64,000 bases of DNA from contig CBDBIK010000005.1 in the NCBI GenBank assembly GCA_965206145.1, positions 248,001 to 312,000 of the forward strand, written 5' to 3'. This document shows, in pieces, positions 16,747 to 26,400 of this stretch. The DNA comes from CBDBIK01 sp965206145 (GTDB lineage: Bacteria; Pseudomonadota; Alphaproteobacteria; TMED109). The notes beneath the pieces are model-generated. The model worked only from the letters and a program-made list of their open reading frames with translations, was not told the DNA's origin and made no database searches. Position numbers and translations under genes: made by a program. How positions within the stretch are numbered: the stretch's first letter is position 1; every line of letters starts with the position of its first letter.

Positions 16747-17158
16747 CTGACCGATCCTCGCAGATTGCCGAAGGTCTCCTACGGTGACAGAAGGTACAGC
16801 AAAAGCTTCGTAAGCTCAAACCTGAAAGGCCCAGATTGCAATTCCGTTCCACAACCCTTATATTCACCCTGTCCACTGGGAGTATCCCGTTTTCTAAGTG
16901 GCGAGTCGCCGAGGCGGTGCGCCCGGATTCTGGTGCGACGCGAAAAGTTTATTTTATGCCATCAGCTACAGTAGTGCGTTTTCTCCAGTTCAAAGTCGAA
17001 TCTGACATCAGAGTGAACGCATCTGCCGGCATCGGCATTTAACAAGTCGCGCAGTCCGGTCATCACGATGCCCCGATTCCACACATCTAACCCCCTGCCT
17101 CCGAACAGAACCGCGGTATCCGCGGTGTCCGCATCCGAGGCAAAGAGTTCATCATTCA
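16747..17158. other. amiC-rne divergent intergenic region
   Basis: 412 bases between divergent genes, with no plausible coding sequence. It contains the candidate rne promoter (16836-16864). This would leave an rne leader of close to 290 bases. RNase E mRNA leaders are known autoregulatory targets in enterobacteria; whether that holds here is not shown by sequence. Confidence 0.5.
16836..16864 (+). promoter_or_regulatory. Candidate sigma-70 promoter of rne
   Basis: TTGCAA (16836-16841), a 17-base spacer and TATATT (16859-16864) on the plus strand. It is the best -35/-10 pair I could find by eye in the divergent region, and it implies a long untranslated leader for rne. Confidence 0.4.
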
Positions 17159-20014
17159 ATGTCCAAAACTATGTTGATCGATGCGACGCGCCCGGAAGAA
17201 ACGCGCGTCGCAATCGCCGACGGTTCCCGCCTGGAGGATTACGATGTTGCCATCGCTTCTAGGAAGCAAATTAAGGGAAACGTCTATCTCGCTAAAGTCG
17301 TCCGCGTCGAACCTTCGCTGCAGGCCGCTTTCGTTGACTACGGCCATGAACGCCATGGCTTCCTGAGCTTCAACGAGATCCATCCCGACTACTTCCAGAT
17401 CCCTGTTTCGGATCGGGAAGCCATTGTCGCCGAGGACAGCAAACTCGCAAAAATCGAATCCGACCAAGAGGCGGAATCCGACCACGACAACCTCGACCCT
17501 GACGAGGCCGGCTTCGAGGAAGAAGACGGGGTGGATATCCCGGAGGAAGAAGAGGAATCCCCTCCTCCCCGCGAGGCCCGCCGCAAGCGCGGCGAGGATC
17601 CACGCCGTGCCGAAGTACAGCGGCGTGCCATGCTCTACCGGCGCTACATGATCCAAGAGGTCATCAACCGCAACCAGCTCGTTCTCGTCCAGGCCCGCAA
17701 GGAAGAACGCGGCTCCAAGGGGGCGAGTTTTACAACCTACATCTCGCTTCCGGGCCGCTACATGGTCCTTCTTCCGAACACGCCCCACGGCCGCGGAATG
17801 AGCCGGAAGATCGAAAGTCGTGCTGATCGCGACCGTCTCAAGAAAATCATCGCAGATATCGACGTGCCCGAAGGCATGTCGACGATCCTCCGCACCGCCG
17901 GGCAGGGACGGACCAAGAGCGAGATCCGGCGGGACCTCGACTACCTCGTTGGCCTCTGGTCAGGCATCCGCGAGGGCACCCTAAAGTCGGTCGGCCCGAC
18001 GCTCATCCACCAGGAGAACGACATCGTCAAACGCGCGGTCCGCGACCTCTACCAGTCCGATGTGGGAGAGGTGATCGTCGCCGGGAATGCCGCGTACCAG
18101 TCCGCAAAGGACCTCGTGAAAACAATGACTCCAAGCAAGGCCCGATACGTAAAACAGTACCAGGGCGAGGAACCTTTCTTCCATCACCACAGGATCGAGC
18201 GGACGCTCACATCTCTCCACGAACCTGTCGTTGAACTGCCATCGGGTGGTTCAATGGTCATCGCCCAGACCGAGGCTCTAGTCACCGTCGACATCAACTC
18301 CGCGCGTGCCATCCGAGGTCGCCACATCGAAGAAACCGCCTACAAGACCAATCTCGAAGCCTCCGTGGAAGCAGCCCGCCAGTTTCGTTTGCGCGACCTT
18401 GGGGGGCTGATCGTCATCGACTTCATCAGCATGGAGGAGCGGCCCCATCACAGGGCCGTCGAACAGAAACTTCGCGACGCCCTGAAAGGCGACCGCGCCC
18501 GTACCCACGTCGGGCGCATGTCGGAGTTTGGATTGATCGAGATGTCACGCCAGCGGCTTCGCCAGAGCGATCTCGACACTCGTTTCGAAAACTGTTCCTC
18601 GTGCAACGGAACCGGCTGGACCTATCTGCCTGAAGCCCACGCACTCATGGCCCTGAGAGCTCTAGAAATCGAGGTCCTGGAGAATTCCGGTCGCCGGATC
18701 GAGATCCGCGTTCCCGGATCCTGTGCCGGCCACCTGGCTAACCGGATGCGCCGAACTCTGCTGGACCTCGAAGAGATTCATGACGTCGCCATCGACGTAA
18801 TCTCCTCCTCCAAGGTACCCGTTTCTGGCTACTCCATCGAGATATTTCCTCGAAGTCGTGCCGACGGTCCGAAGGAAGGCGCGCGCGTAGAAACGCGGCG
18901 CACAATGCGCACGGAACCTTCCGGAACCCGACGACGGCCCATAACCCAAGACAGGTTCTCGCCGGAAGACGACGAGGAAAGAAACGCGCAGCGCGGCAAA
19001 CAGGGACGCTCACGCGCAGTTTCTGCAAGATCAGAATCCAACAACGTTTCCACACGGGAAAACGTACCTGAGAGCGACGAGGAGGAAAGACCCTCACGCA
19101 CAAGACGACAGGGTGAACGAGGACGTGCACGCCCCATGACGGCAAGATCTGAATACGGCGACGACGAGGAAAGACCCACGCGCACAAGACGACAGGGTGA
19201 ACGAGGACGTACACGCCCCATGACGGCAAGATCTGAATACGGCGACGACGAGGAAAGACCCACGCGCACAAGACGACAGGGTGAACGAGGACGTGCACGC
19301 CCCATGACGGCAAGATCTGAATACGGCGACGACGAGGAAAGACCCACGCGCACAAGACGACAGGGTGAACGAGGACGTGCACGCCCCATGACGGCAAGAT
19401 CTGAATACGGCGACGACGAGGAAAGACCTACGCGCACAAGACGACAGGGTGAACGAGGACGTGCACGCCCCATGGCGACAGAGCCTGAATACGGCGACGG
19501 CGAAGATAACGAGACCGAGCGCGACAATGGGGAAAGACCCACGCGCACAAGACGACAGGGTGAACGAGGACGTACACGCCCCATGGCGACAGAGCCTGAA
19601 TACGGCGACAACGGTGCCGAACGCAACGACGAGGAAAGACCCTCACGCACGAGGCGGCGTGGCGGACGGTCCCGCGTACATCCCATGGCGGTGGAACCCG
19701 AAGACAACCTCCGCGGCGAAGAAGGGCCCGACCACGACGAGGAAAGGCCCACGCGCACAAGACGGCGCGGTGGAAGAGGACGAGGACGCTCTGCCGCGGT
19801 CAGAACAAGCCGGCCAGACTCCCTTCCGGAAAGCGACGCGGCCGACTGGGATACAGGCCTTGGGGGCGACCCCACCCTCCACGAACCGCTGCCGGATTTC
19901 GATTCCCTGCCGCCCGAAAACACCCGGAGAGCGGCCAGGGATGATCGGAACGACTCGAAGGAAGCACCTCGGCCCAAACGCAGTTGGTGGAGTTCAGCCT
20001 TTCGCGGAGAATGA
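17159..20014 (+). CDS. rne: Ribonuclease E
   Basis: Endoribonuclease at the centre of mRNA decay and rRNA/tRNA processing, and scaffold of the degradosome. It has 951 residues. The S1 domain at about 35-120 is interrupted by an acidic insert (about 85-155), as in other alphaproteobacteria. The catalytic part contains VTVDINSARAIRGRHIEETA and GGLIVIDFISMEER, with the zinc-link motif CSSC. From about residue 570 the tail is Arg/Glu-rich and disordered and carries an 84-bp tandem repeat. The C-terminal end, RPKRSWWSSAFRGE, is a short aromatic/basic segment. ATG 17159 is the only sensible start. Confidence 0.95.
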   Translation: MSKTMLIDATRPEETRVAIADGSRLEDYDVAIASRKQIKGNVYLAKVVRVEPSLQAAFVDYGHERHGFLSFNEIHPDYFQIPVSDREAIVAEDSKLAKIESDQEAESDHDNLDPDEAGFEEEDGVDIPEEEEESPPPREARRKRGEDPRRAEVQRRAMLYRRYMIQEVINRNQLVLVQARKEERGSKGASFTTYISLPGRYMVLLPNTPHGRGMSRKIESRADRDRLKKIIADIDVPEGMSTILRTAGQGRTKSEIRRDLDYLVGLWSGIREGTLKSVGPTLIHQENDIVKRAVRDLYQSDVGEVIVAGNAAYQSAKDLVKTMTPSKARYVKQYQGEEPFFHHHRIERTLTSLHEPVVELPSGGSMVIAQTEALVTVDINSARAIRGRHIEETAYKTNLEASVEAARQFRLRDLGGLIVIDFISMEERPHHRAVEQKLRDALKGDRARTHVGRMSEFGLIEMSRQRLRQSDLDTRFENCSSCNGTGWTYLPEAHALMALRALEIEVLENSGRRIEIRVPGSCAGHLANRMRRTLLDLEEIHDVAIDVISSSKVPVSGYSIEIFPRSRADGPKEGARVETRRTMRTEPSGTRRRPITQDRFSPEDDEERNAQRGKQGRSRAVSARSESNNVSTRENVPESDEEERPSRTRRQGERGRARPMTARSEYGDDEERPTRTRRQGERGRTRPMTARSEYGDDEERPTRTRRQGERGRARPMTARSEYGDDEERPTRTRRQGERGRARPMTARSEYGDDEERPTRTRRQGERGRARPMATEPEYGDGEDNETERDNGERPTRTRRQGERGRTRPMATEPEYGDNGAERNDEERPSRTRRRGGRSRVHPMAVEPEDNLRGEEGPDHDEERPTRTRRRGGRGRGRSAAVRTSRPDSLPESDAADWDTGLGGDPTLHEPLPDFDSLPPENTRRAARDDRNDSKEAPRPKRSWWSSAFRGE
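19079..19800 (+). repeat. 84-bp in-frame minisatellite in the RNase E tail
   Basis: The GAATAC of each unit recurs at 19151, 19235, 19319, 19403 and 19487, exactly 84 bases apart. More diverged units continue to about 19800 (next GAATAC at 19598). Each unit encodes 28 residues with the core ERPTRTRRQGERGR. The central units differ by only a few bases, which suggests recent expansion. Confidence 0.95.
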
Positions 20015-20040
20015 GAATCTCGGCCGGGTTAGCTGGAGGT

Positions 20041-21210
20041 TCAGACGTTTCCTGGTTGCCAGGCCCCAAGACGCTCCGCTGCCGCCGCAATCGTCTCGCT
20101 GGCACCAGCGTAAGAAAGTCGGATGAATCGGTGACCCCTCTCGGTATCGAAGTCGATTCCCGGGGTGACCGCGACACCGGTTTCGTGCAGAAGTGCCTGC
20201 GCGAACTTGGCTGAATCCTCGGCCAGGTCCGAAATGTCGGCGTACAGGTAAAACGCACCATCAGCGATCGCGATGCGCGACAATCCCGCCTCCGGGAGCT
20301 TCCGAAGAAGCAGGTCCCTGTTCGCGCGATAGCGGGCAACATTGGAATCAAGCTCCTCGTAGCAGTTGAACACTTCGCAGGCAGCGGTCTGCGCAATACT
20401 GGACGCACAGAGGAAGAGATTCATAGACAGCCGTTCAACCGCTCCCGCCAATTCCGGAGGGAACACGAACCAGCCGAGACGCCAGCCCGTCATCGCGAAA
20501 TATTTGGAGAAACTATTCACCACGACCGCGTTCGATTCCATCGAGAGAATGGTGGGCAGACCCTCTCCGTAGACGATGCCATGGTAGATCTCGTCGGCGA
20601 CAATGCGGATGTTGCGCTCGCGAGCGAATGCCACGAGCTCCTCCACATCAGAACGAGGCATCACCGAGCCGGTCGGGTTCGCAGGACTCGCAAGCACAAC
20701 CCCGTCAAGGTCGTTCGCATACGGCTCAAGCAGCCTGGCTAAGGGCTGAAACCCGCTCTCACGTTCGCCTAGGATTGTCACGACCTCCACGCCCAATGCC
20801 TCGAGAACGTTGCGATAGGCAGGATAGCCAGGAGCAGCAAGTGCCACGCGGTCCCCGGGATCAAAAAGGGCGAGAAAGGCAATCACGAAAGCCCCGCTCG
20901 CACCGAAAGTCACGGCGATGCGCTCAGGCGGCACTTCAATCCCGTAAAAATTCTGGTAATGCATGGAAATTGCCGCACAAAGAGCAGGCTGTCCAAGCGA
21001 TTCAGTGTATCCGATGCCTTCACCGGCCAGCATTCGCCGCGCCGCCTCGCGCACAGGCTCGGGCGTCGTGACGGCCGGTTCCCCGATCTCGAGATGAAAA
21101 ATCTCACGGCCCTCGGATTCGAGGCGGTTGGCCTCAACGAGTGTCGCCATCGCGTGAAATGACGCGATCGCCGAGCGCTTTGATTCCTTGACGAAGATAT
21201 CGTTCCTCAT
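20041..21210 (-). CDS. Pyridoxal-phosphate aminotransferase, class I/II
   Basis: Transfers amino groups between an amino acid and a 2-oxo acid. It has 389 residues in fold-type I. Visible features are IFHLEIGEPAVTTPEPV near the N terminus, LASPANPTGSVMP, the cofactor Asp in IVADEIYHGIVYG and the Schiff-base lysine in NSFSKYFAMTGWRLGW. An Arg for the substrate carboxylate is in FIRLSYAG. The substrate is uncertain; aspartate or a related amino acid is the usual guess for this subgroup. It is divergent from the M48 protease gene with a short 39-base gap. Confidence 0.9.
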   Translation of the reverse strand: MRNDIFVKESKRSAIASFHAMATLVEANRLESEGREIFHLEIGEPAVTTPEPVREAARRMLAGEGIGYTESLGQPALCAAISMHYQNFYGIEVPPERIAVTFGASGAFVIAFLALFDPGDRVALAAPGYPAYRNVLEALGVEVVTILGERESGFQPLARLLEPYANDLDGVVLASPANPTGSVMPRSDVEELVAFARERNIRIVADEIYHGIVYGEGLPTILSMESNAVVVNSFSKYFAMTGWRLGWFVFPPELAGAVERLSMNLFLCASSIAQTAACEVFNCYEELDSNVARYRANRDLLLRKLPEAGLSRIAIADGAFYLYADISDLAEDSAKFAQALLHETGVAVTPGIDFDTERGHRFIRLSYAGASETIAAAAERLGAWQPGNV

Positions 21211-21249
21211 TGACTAGGCTTGCTTCCGCACTAGGTTGAGAGAGAAGCC

Positions 21250-22620
21250 ATGAGCCCTCCCCACATATTCAGACATTCTCATGGGATTGTCGGCTTTCTG
21301 CTTTCTCTAAGCATAACCGCATCCTTTGTGCCGAAGGTTGCCGAGGGGCAGGATTTCCGCACCGTTCGCGACGCTGAAATCGAGTTTCATCTCAGGTCGT
21401 GGTCCGATCCAATCTTCGTTGCTGCCGGGCTAGAGCCATCCTCAGTCGACCTCTATCTCGTTAGTTCTTCGCAAATCAATGCGTTCGTCACCGGTGGGCA
21501 AAACATTTTCATCAACACTGGCACCATCGTACAAGCAGGGAGCCCAGACGCCCTTCTGGGTGTCATCGCACATGAGGTAGGACACATCGCCGGCGGCCAC
21601 TTGGCACGCATGCGCGATGCGGCCAGCAATGCCCAAGTCAGCGGCATCGCCGCATCCCTAATTGCCATCGGTGCGACGGCACTCGGCGGCGGCGGCGGCG
21701 GCGAGGCGGTGGCAGCGGCACTTTCTCTCGGAGGGAATGTCGCGGCACGGACCCTCCTCCAGCACAGTCGAACCAACGAGCATGCAGCAGACACGGCTGC
21801 ACTGCGCTATCTCGCCACCGTCAACCGACCTTCCGGACCGATGATCGGCCTGCTCTCGCAACTTCTTAAGAAAGAAAAACTCGTCGAGAACTACGACCCC
21901 TACCGGCGCACCCATCCGTTGACCCAAGAGCGCATTGATCAAATCCGGGGATTGCTCGAGCGTGAGGGAGAATTCGATGCGCCCCCCAAGCCAGACGAGA
22001 AAATCGCCTACGCCCGGATGGTGGCCAAAATCGTCGCCTTCACCGAGCCCATCGAGCGCACTCTGCAGGTCTACGAACGAGGCCAAGACACGCCCTCCCG
22101 TTACGCACGCGCCATCGCCCATTACCGTAAGCCTAGTCTCAAGGCCGCTCTCAAGGAGATCGACAGCCTTCTCGCTGAGCACCCTGAAGATCCTTACTTC
22201 CACGAGCTCAAGGGACAAATGTTCTTCGAGAACGGCCATACCCGAGAAGCAGCGGAGAGTTACCAACGCGCCGTAGAACTCGCCCCCGATTCTGCCCTGC
22301 TGCTGATCGAACTTGCCGGTGCCAATATCGAGACCGGTGATCCGTCTGCTCTCAAAGGGACGATCGCGGATATGGAACGGGCAGTCTCTCTGGAACCCCG
22401 TAATGCCTCCGCATGGCGGCTGCTCGCACAGGCCAGGGGGCGCTCGGGCGACATCGCACTCGCCAATCTCGCCCAGGCCGAGAACGCCCTTCTGCGGCAG
22501 CAGGAAGCAGAAGCGCGGGATTTTGCCGAACGGGCACTGAAAGATCTACCGAAGGACTCACCTGCCGCTCAGCGGGCCCGCGATATCTCCGAGTTAGGCG
22601 GACAAGATGAAACACGCTAA
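21250..22620 (+). CDS. Periplasmic M48-family zinc metalloprotease with TPR tail (BepA/YfgC-like)
   Basis: 456 residues. An N-terminal signal peptide is followed by the M48 catalytic domain with the zinc motif HEVGHIAGGH (about residue 107). An E-containing NEHAADTAAL segment supplies the third ligand. A Gly/Ala-rich hydrophobic stretch lies between them. The C-terminal half (about 300-450) consists of TPR-like helices (HTREAAESYQRAVELAPDSA). Relatives guard outer-membrane protein assembly by degrading stalled precursors. Its stop lies upstream of a DsbA-like gene on the same strand. Confidence 0.9.
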   Translation: MSPPHIFRHSHGIVGFLLSLSITASFVPKVAEGQDFRTVRDAEIEFHLRSWSDPIFVAAGLEPSSVDLYLVSSSQINAFVTGGQNIFINTGTIVQAGSPDALLGVIAHEVGHIAGGHLARMRDAASNAQVSGIAASLIAIGATALGGGGGGEAVAAALSLGGNVAARTLLQHSRTNEHAADTAALRYLATVNRPSGPMIGLLSQLLKKEKLVENYDPYRRTHPLTQERIDQIRGLLEREGEFDAPPKPDEKIAYARMVAKIVAFTEPIERTLQVYERGQDTPSRYARAIAHYRKPSLKAALKEIDSLLAEHPEDPYFHELKGQMFFENGHTREAAESYQRAVELAPDSALLLIELAGANIETGDPSALKGTIADMERAVSLEPRNASAWRLLAQARGRSGDIALANLAQAENALLRQQEAEARDFAERALKDLPKDSPAAQRARDISELGGQDETR

Positions 22621-22717
22621 TTCCATGTCCAGCACGGTGCCTGCGCAAGCGGGCACAATGTCGGCCTTATCATTGCATCGGCGGCGGATCGATCTGTTGC
22701 CAGGGAGACAATCCACG

Positions 22718-23464
22718 ATGAAGTTTTTCGTAAAATCACTAGCAGTACTCGCGTGCGCGATCACCATGACCGCAAGCCCGCTCACCGTGGCACAAGAAAG
22801 CGTGCCCCCTGACAACGCGACCCGTGCCGCTATCGAGCAGGTCCTCCGCGATGTCATCGCCGAGAACCCCGAGATCATCTACGACGCGCTTGTTCGCTAT
22901 CGGGATCAACAAGACGAGGAAGCACGCAAGGTCCAAACCAGTGCCGTCACCGAAAGCTACGACCAGATCGTGGCAGGTCAGCCAGCCATCGGGTCGGAAC
23001 ATCCTGCCGTCACCCTCGTCGAGTTCTTCGACTACAACTGCGGCTACTGCAAGCGCTCCCTGGACACCGTTCTCAACATCATCAACAGCGAAAACGACGT
23101 GCGCGTGATCTTCCTCGAGTACCCGATTCTCGCGCCGAGTTCGACAACCGCCGCCAAGGCCGCCCTCGCCGCCGAACGTCAGGGCCGCTACCTCGACCTC
23201 CACACTGCTCTCATGGAACATCGCGGTGCGCTCACTGACGAGATCGTCCTCGAAATCGCCGCTTCCGAGGGATTGAACGTCGACACCCTCATGGCGGACA
23301 TGGAAAGTAGCGAAATTGTCCGCCAGGTCGATCGCAATCGAGCGCTTGGCCAGGCACTCGGGATCAACGGAACACCGACGTTCCTCGTCGAGCGGGAAAT
23401 CATTCCGGGCGCAATCGAGGAGGCGGACCTCCGTCAGCTCATCGAGGCGGCGCGTTCAGGTTGA
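22718..23464 (+). CDS. DsbA-family thiol:disulfide interchange protein
   Basis: Secreted thioredoxin-fold protein of 248 residues. The signal peptide begins MKFFVKSLAVLACAITM. ATG 22718 has GGGAGA upstream and was chosen over in-frame codons that overlap the M48 gene. An N-terminal helical stretch (about 30-85) precedes the fold. The redox motif is CGYC in EFFDYNCGYCKRSLD (about residue 108). The cis-proline loop is in GINGTPTFLV. The arrangement resembles DsbA/ScsC-type proteins. Together with the M48 protease it suggests envelope protein quality control. Confidence 0.9.
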   Translation: MKFFVKSLAVLACAITMTASPLTVAQESVPPDNATRAAIEQVLRDVIAENPEIIYDALVRYRDQQDEEARKVQTSAVTESYDQIVAGQPAIGSEHPAVTLVEFFDYNCGYCKRSLDTVLNIINSENDVRVIFLEYPILAPSSTTAAKAALAAERQGRYLDLHTALMEHRGALTDEIVLEIAASEGLNVDTLMADMESSEIVRQVDRNRALGQALGINGTPTFLVEREIIPGAIEEADLRQLIEAARSG

Positions 23465-23483
23465 AGTAGCGTTCCCGCAATTC

Positions 23484-26400
23484 CTACGAACAGCCAGTCG
23501 TCGCTCCGCAAGTCGCGCACTTCAGACAGGTGCCGTTCCGCACCATCGTAAAATTCAGGCAATCCAGACACTGTTCGCTCTCGTAGCCCTGCATCCGTGC
23601 CTTGACGGCAGCCAGAGAGTCCCGATTCCGGGATATCGGCTCCGCTGAGGAATCTTCAGTCCCCGTCGCACCCATCTTCACCGGCTGACGACCTCCGTCT
23701 CCCTCCAACACCCTGAAGTTGCCCCGCACGTAGCCCTGGCTCAAGTGATGGCGGTAATCGGTGGGGAATTCGCTTTGAATTTCACCTTTCCCAACGGAAT
23801 CGGGCAGAAGATCGTCCTTGGAAACATGAGCGAGATCATCTCTTTCCAGGTACGAGATTGCGAGCTCACGGAACACGTAGTCGAGAACCGACGTGGACAG
23901 TTTGATCCGATCGTTCCCCTGGACCGCACCTGACGGCTCGAAGCGCGTAAAGGTGAAAGCTTCGACGAATTCTTCCAACGGAACGCCGTACTGCAGGCCG
24001 AGTGAAATCGCCATAGCAAAGTTGTTCATGAGGCTCCGAAAAGCAGCACCTTCCTTGTGCATATCGAGGAAAATTTCACCCAGACCTCCCTTCTCGTACT
24101 CACCGGTGCGCAAGTACACCTTGTGGCCACCCACGGTCGCCTTCTGCGTGTAGCCCTTGCGCCTGTCCGGAAGACGGCGCCGGACGGGACCGGTTTGCGG
24201 ACCTTGAGCGGATACGGCTTGCTCAAATGCAGCCACCTCCAATTCTTCGGCTCCCGCCGGCACGGCGATCGCCGAGAGCGGTTGCGAGAGCTTGGAGCCG
24301 TCACGATAAATGGCGATTGCCTTGAGGCCGCGCTGCCAAGCCATCCTGTAGGCATCTTCACAATCGGGGATACCTGCGTCGTCGGGCATGTTGACAGTCT
24401 TCGAGATCGCCCCAGAAACGAAGGGCTGGGCGGCAGCCATCATCTCTACGTGGCTTTCCCAGCTCAGGGAGCGAGTTCCCGTGGGACCACAGGGACGCGC
24501 GCAATCAAACACGTGCAGGTGCTCAGGCCGAAGGTGCGGAGCGCCCTCCAGGGTCATCGCCCCGGTAGCCCACGTACTGGCCTGACTCACGTCGGTCGCG
24601 GCAAAACCCAGATGTGAGAGCACGTCAAGGAACGGATCATCGAGCAGGGCCTTCTCGATACCCAGTGTCTTTGTGAGGAAATCCCCGCCCAGGACATGGG
24701 GGCCGAACACGCCACGGATGTCGAAAGCGTCCTTGAGCACCTCTTCCACTTTGCCGATTTCCTCATCGCCAAAACCCTTCTGGCGCAAGGTTTCGTGGTT
24801 CACGCCCGGTGCATTGGCAAGGGTGCCGTGGCCGATGGCATGGTTCACTATGTTCTCGATCTCCGTGTCGGTGTAGCCGAGCGCCGCAAGGGCGGAGGGA
24901 ACCGCCTGGTTGATGATCTTGAACGAACCGCCGCCGGCAAGCGTCTTGAACTTTACGAGCGCAAAGTCCGGCTCTATGCCGGTGGTGTCGCAGTCCATCA
25001 CGAGTCCGATCGTTCCGGTAGGTGCGATGCACGTCGTCTGCGCGTTGCGATAGCCGTGCTGTTTGCCGAGGTCGATCGCCTCGTCCCAGGAGCGCACGGC
25101 CGCCTCGACCAGAGGGCCATCGGGACAGGAAGCGTTATCGAGGGGCACAGGCAGGGCTTCAATACCTTCGTATCCCTCGCTCTCGCCTCGTGCGGCGCGC
25201 GCGTGATTGCGCATCACCCGGGCCATCGCATCCGCATTTTGGGGATAGCCGGGGAACGGCCCTGACTGGTGCGCCATCTCGGCGGAGGTCCGGTAGGCAA
25301 CACCCGTGAGCAGGGCGGTGATCGCCCCGCACAACGCCCGTCCTTCGGAGCTGCCGTAGCCAATCCCGTTGGACATCAGGTAGCCGCCGATGTTGGCGTA
25401 GCCAAGCCCCAGAGTGCGAAACTCCCAAGAGCGCTGGGCGATCCGGGGCGAGGGGTACTGTGCCATCAAAACCGAAATTTCGAGAACCACCGTCCAAAGG
25501 CGCACCGCATGCTCGAAGTCGTCCACATTGAACGAGCCGTGAGGGCCACGGAAGCGCACCAGGTTGAGTGAGGCCAGGTTGCAGGCGGTGTCGTCGAGGA
25601 ACATGTACTCGGAACACGGATTGGAGGCACGAATAGGTCCTGATTCAGGGCACGTGTGCCAGGCGTTGATCGTGGTGTGGAACTGCAGTCCCGGATCGGC
25701 ACAGCCCCATGCTGCCTTCACGATGCGGTCCCACAGGCCGCGTGCAGGGATTATTTTCGCCACTTCGCCGTCGGTCCGACGGAGGAGACGCCATTCACTC
25801 TCGTCCAGGACCGCCTGCATGAATTCGTCCGTGACACGCACGGTGTTGTTGGCGTTCTGACCAGAAACTGTGAGGTAGGCTTCCGATGTCCAATCCACGT
25901 CGTAGGGATCGATCTCGATCTGCTTAGCTCCCTCCCGAGCGAGATCGAGGGTGCGCTGGATCGAACCCTCGGGAATACACGCCTCCTTGCGAGCACGGGT
26001 GATGGCACGGGCGAGTTTCCGGTTGCGCGCGGGATCAAGCCTGTTCTCGGAATCTCCTTCGCAGGCGACAAGTATTTCGTTGAGGTGCCTCTCGGCAAGC
26101 GCCGAACCCGACACCAGGTCGGCAACTTTCTGCTCCTCGACCAGCTTCCAATCGACGAACTCCTCAATGTCGGGATGGTCCGCATCGACTACAACCATCT
26201 TTGCCGCACGACGTGTGGTGCCGCCCGACTTGATGGCACCTGCCGCACGGTCACCTACTCGAAGGAAACTCAGGAGTCCGCTCGAGCGGCCACCGCCCGA
26301 AAGCGGCTCGTCGGAAGCACGCAGATCCGAGAAATTGGATCCCGTGCCGGAACCGTACTTGAAAAGGCGCGCCTCACGGATCCAGAGATCCATGATCCCG

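Noticed and set aside
19079..19500. Regular repeats that could be mistaken for a CRISPR array
   Set aside because: Units are contiguous with no unique spacers, and the array is in frame within rne.
18738..19977. Long minus-strand frames opposite the RNase E tail, with strong repeats
   Set aside because: They mirror the 84-bp repeat of rne; the encoded sequence has no ribosome site or known fold.
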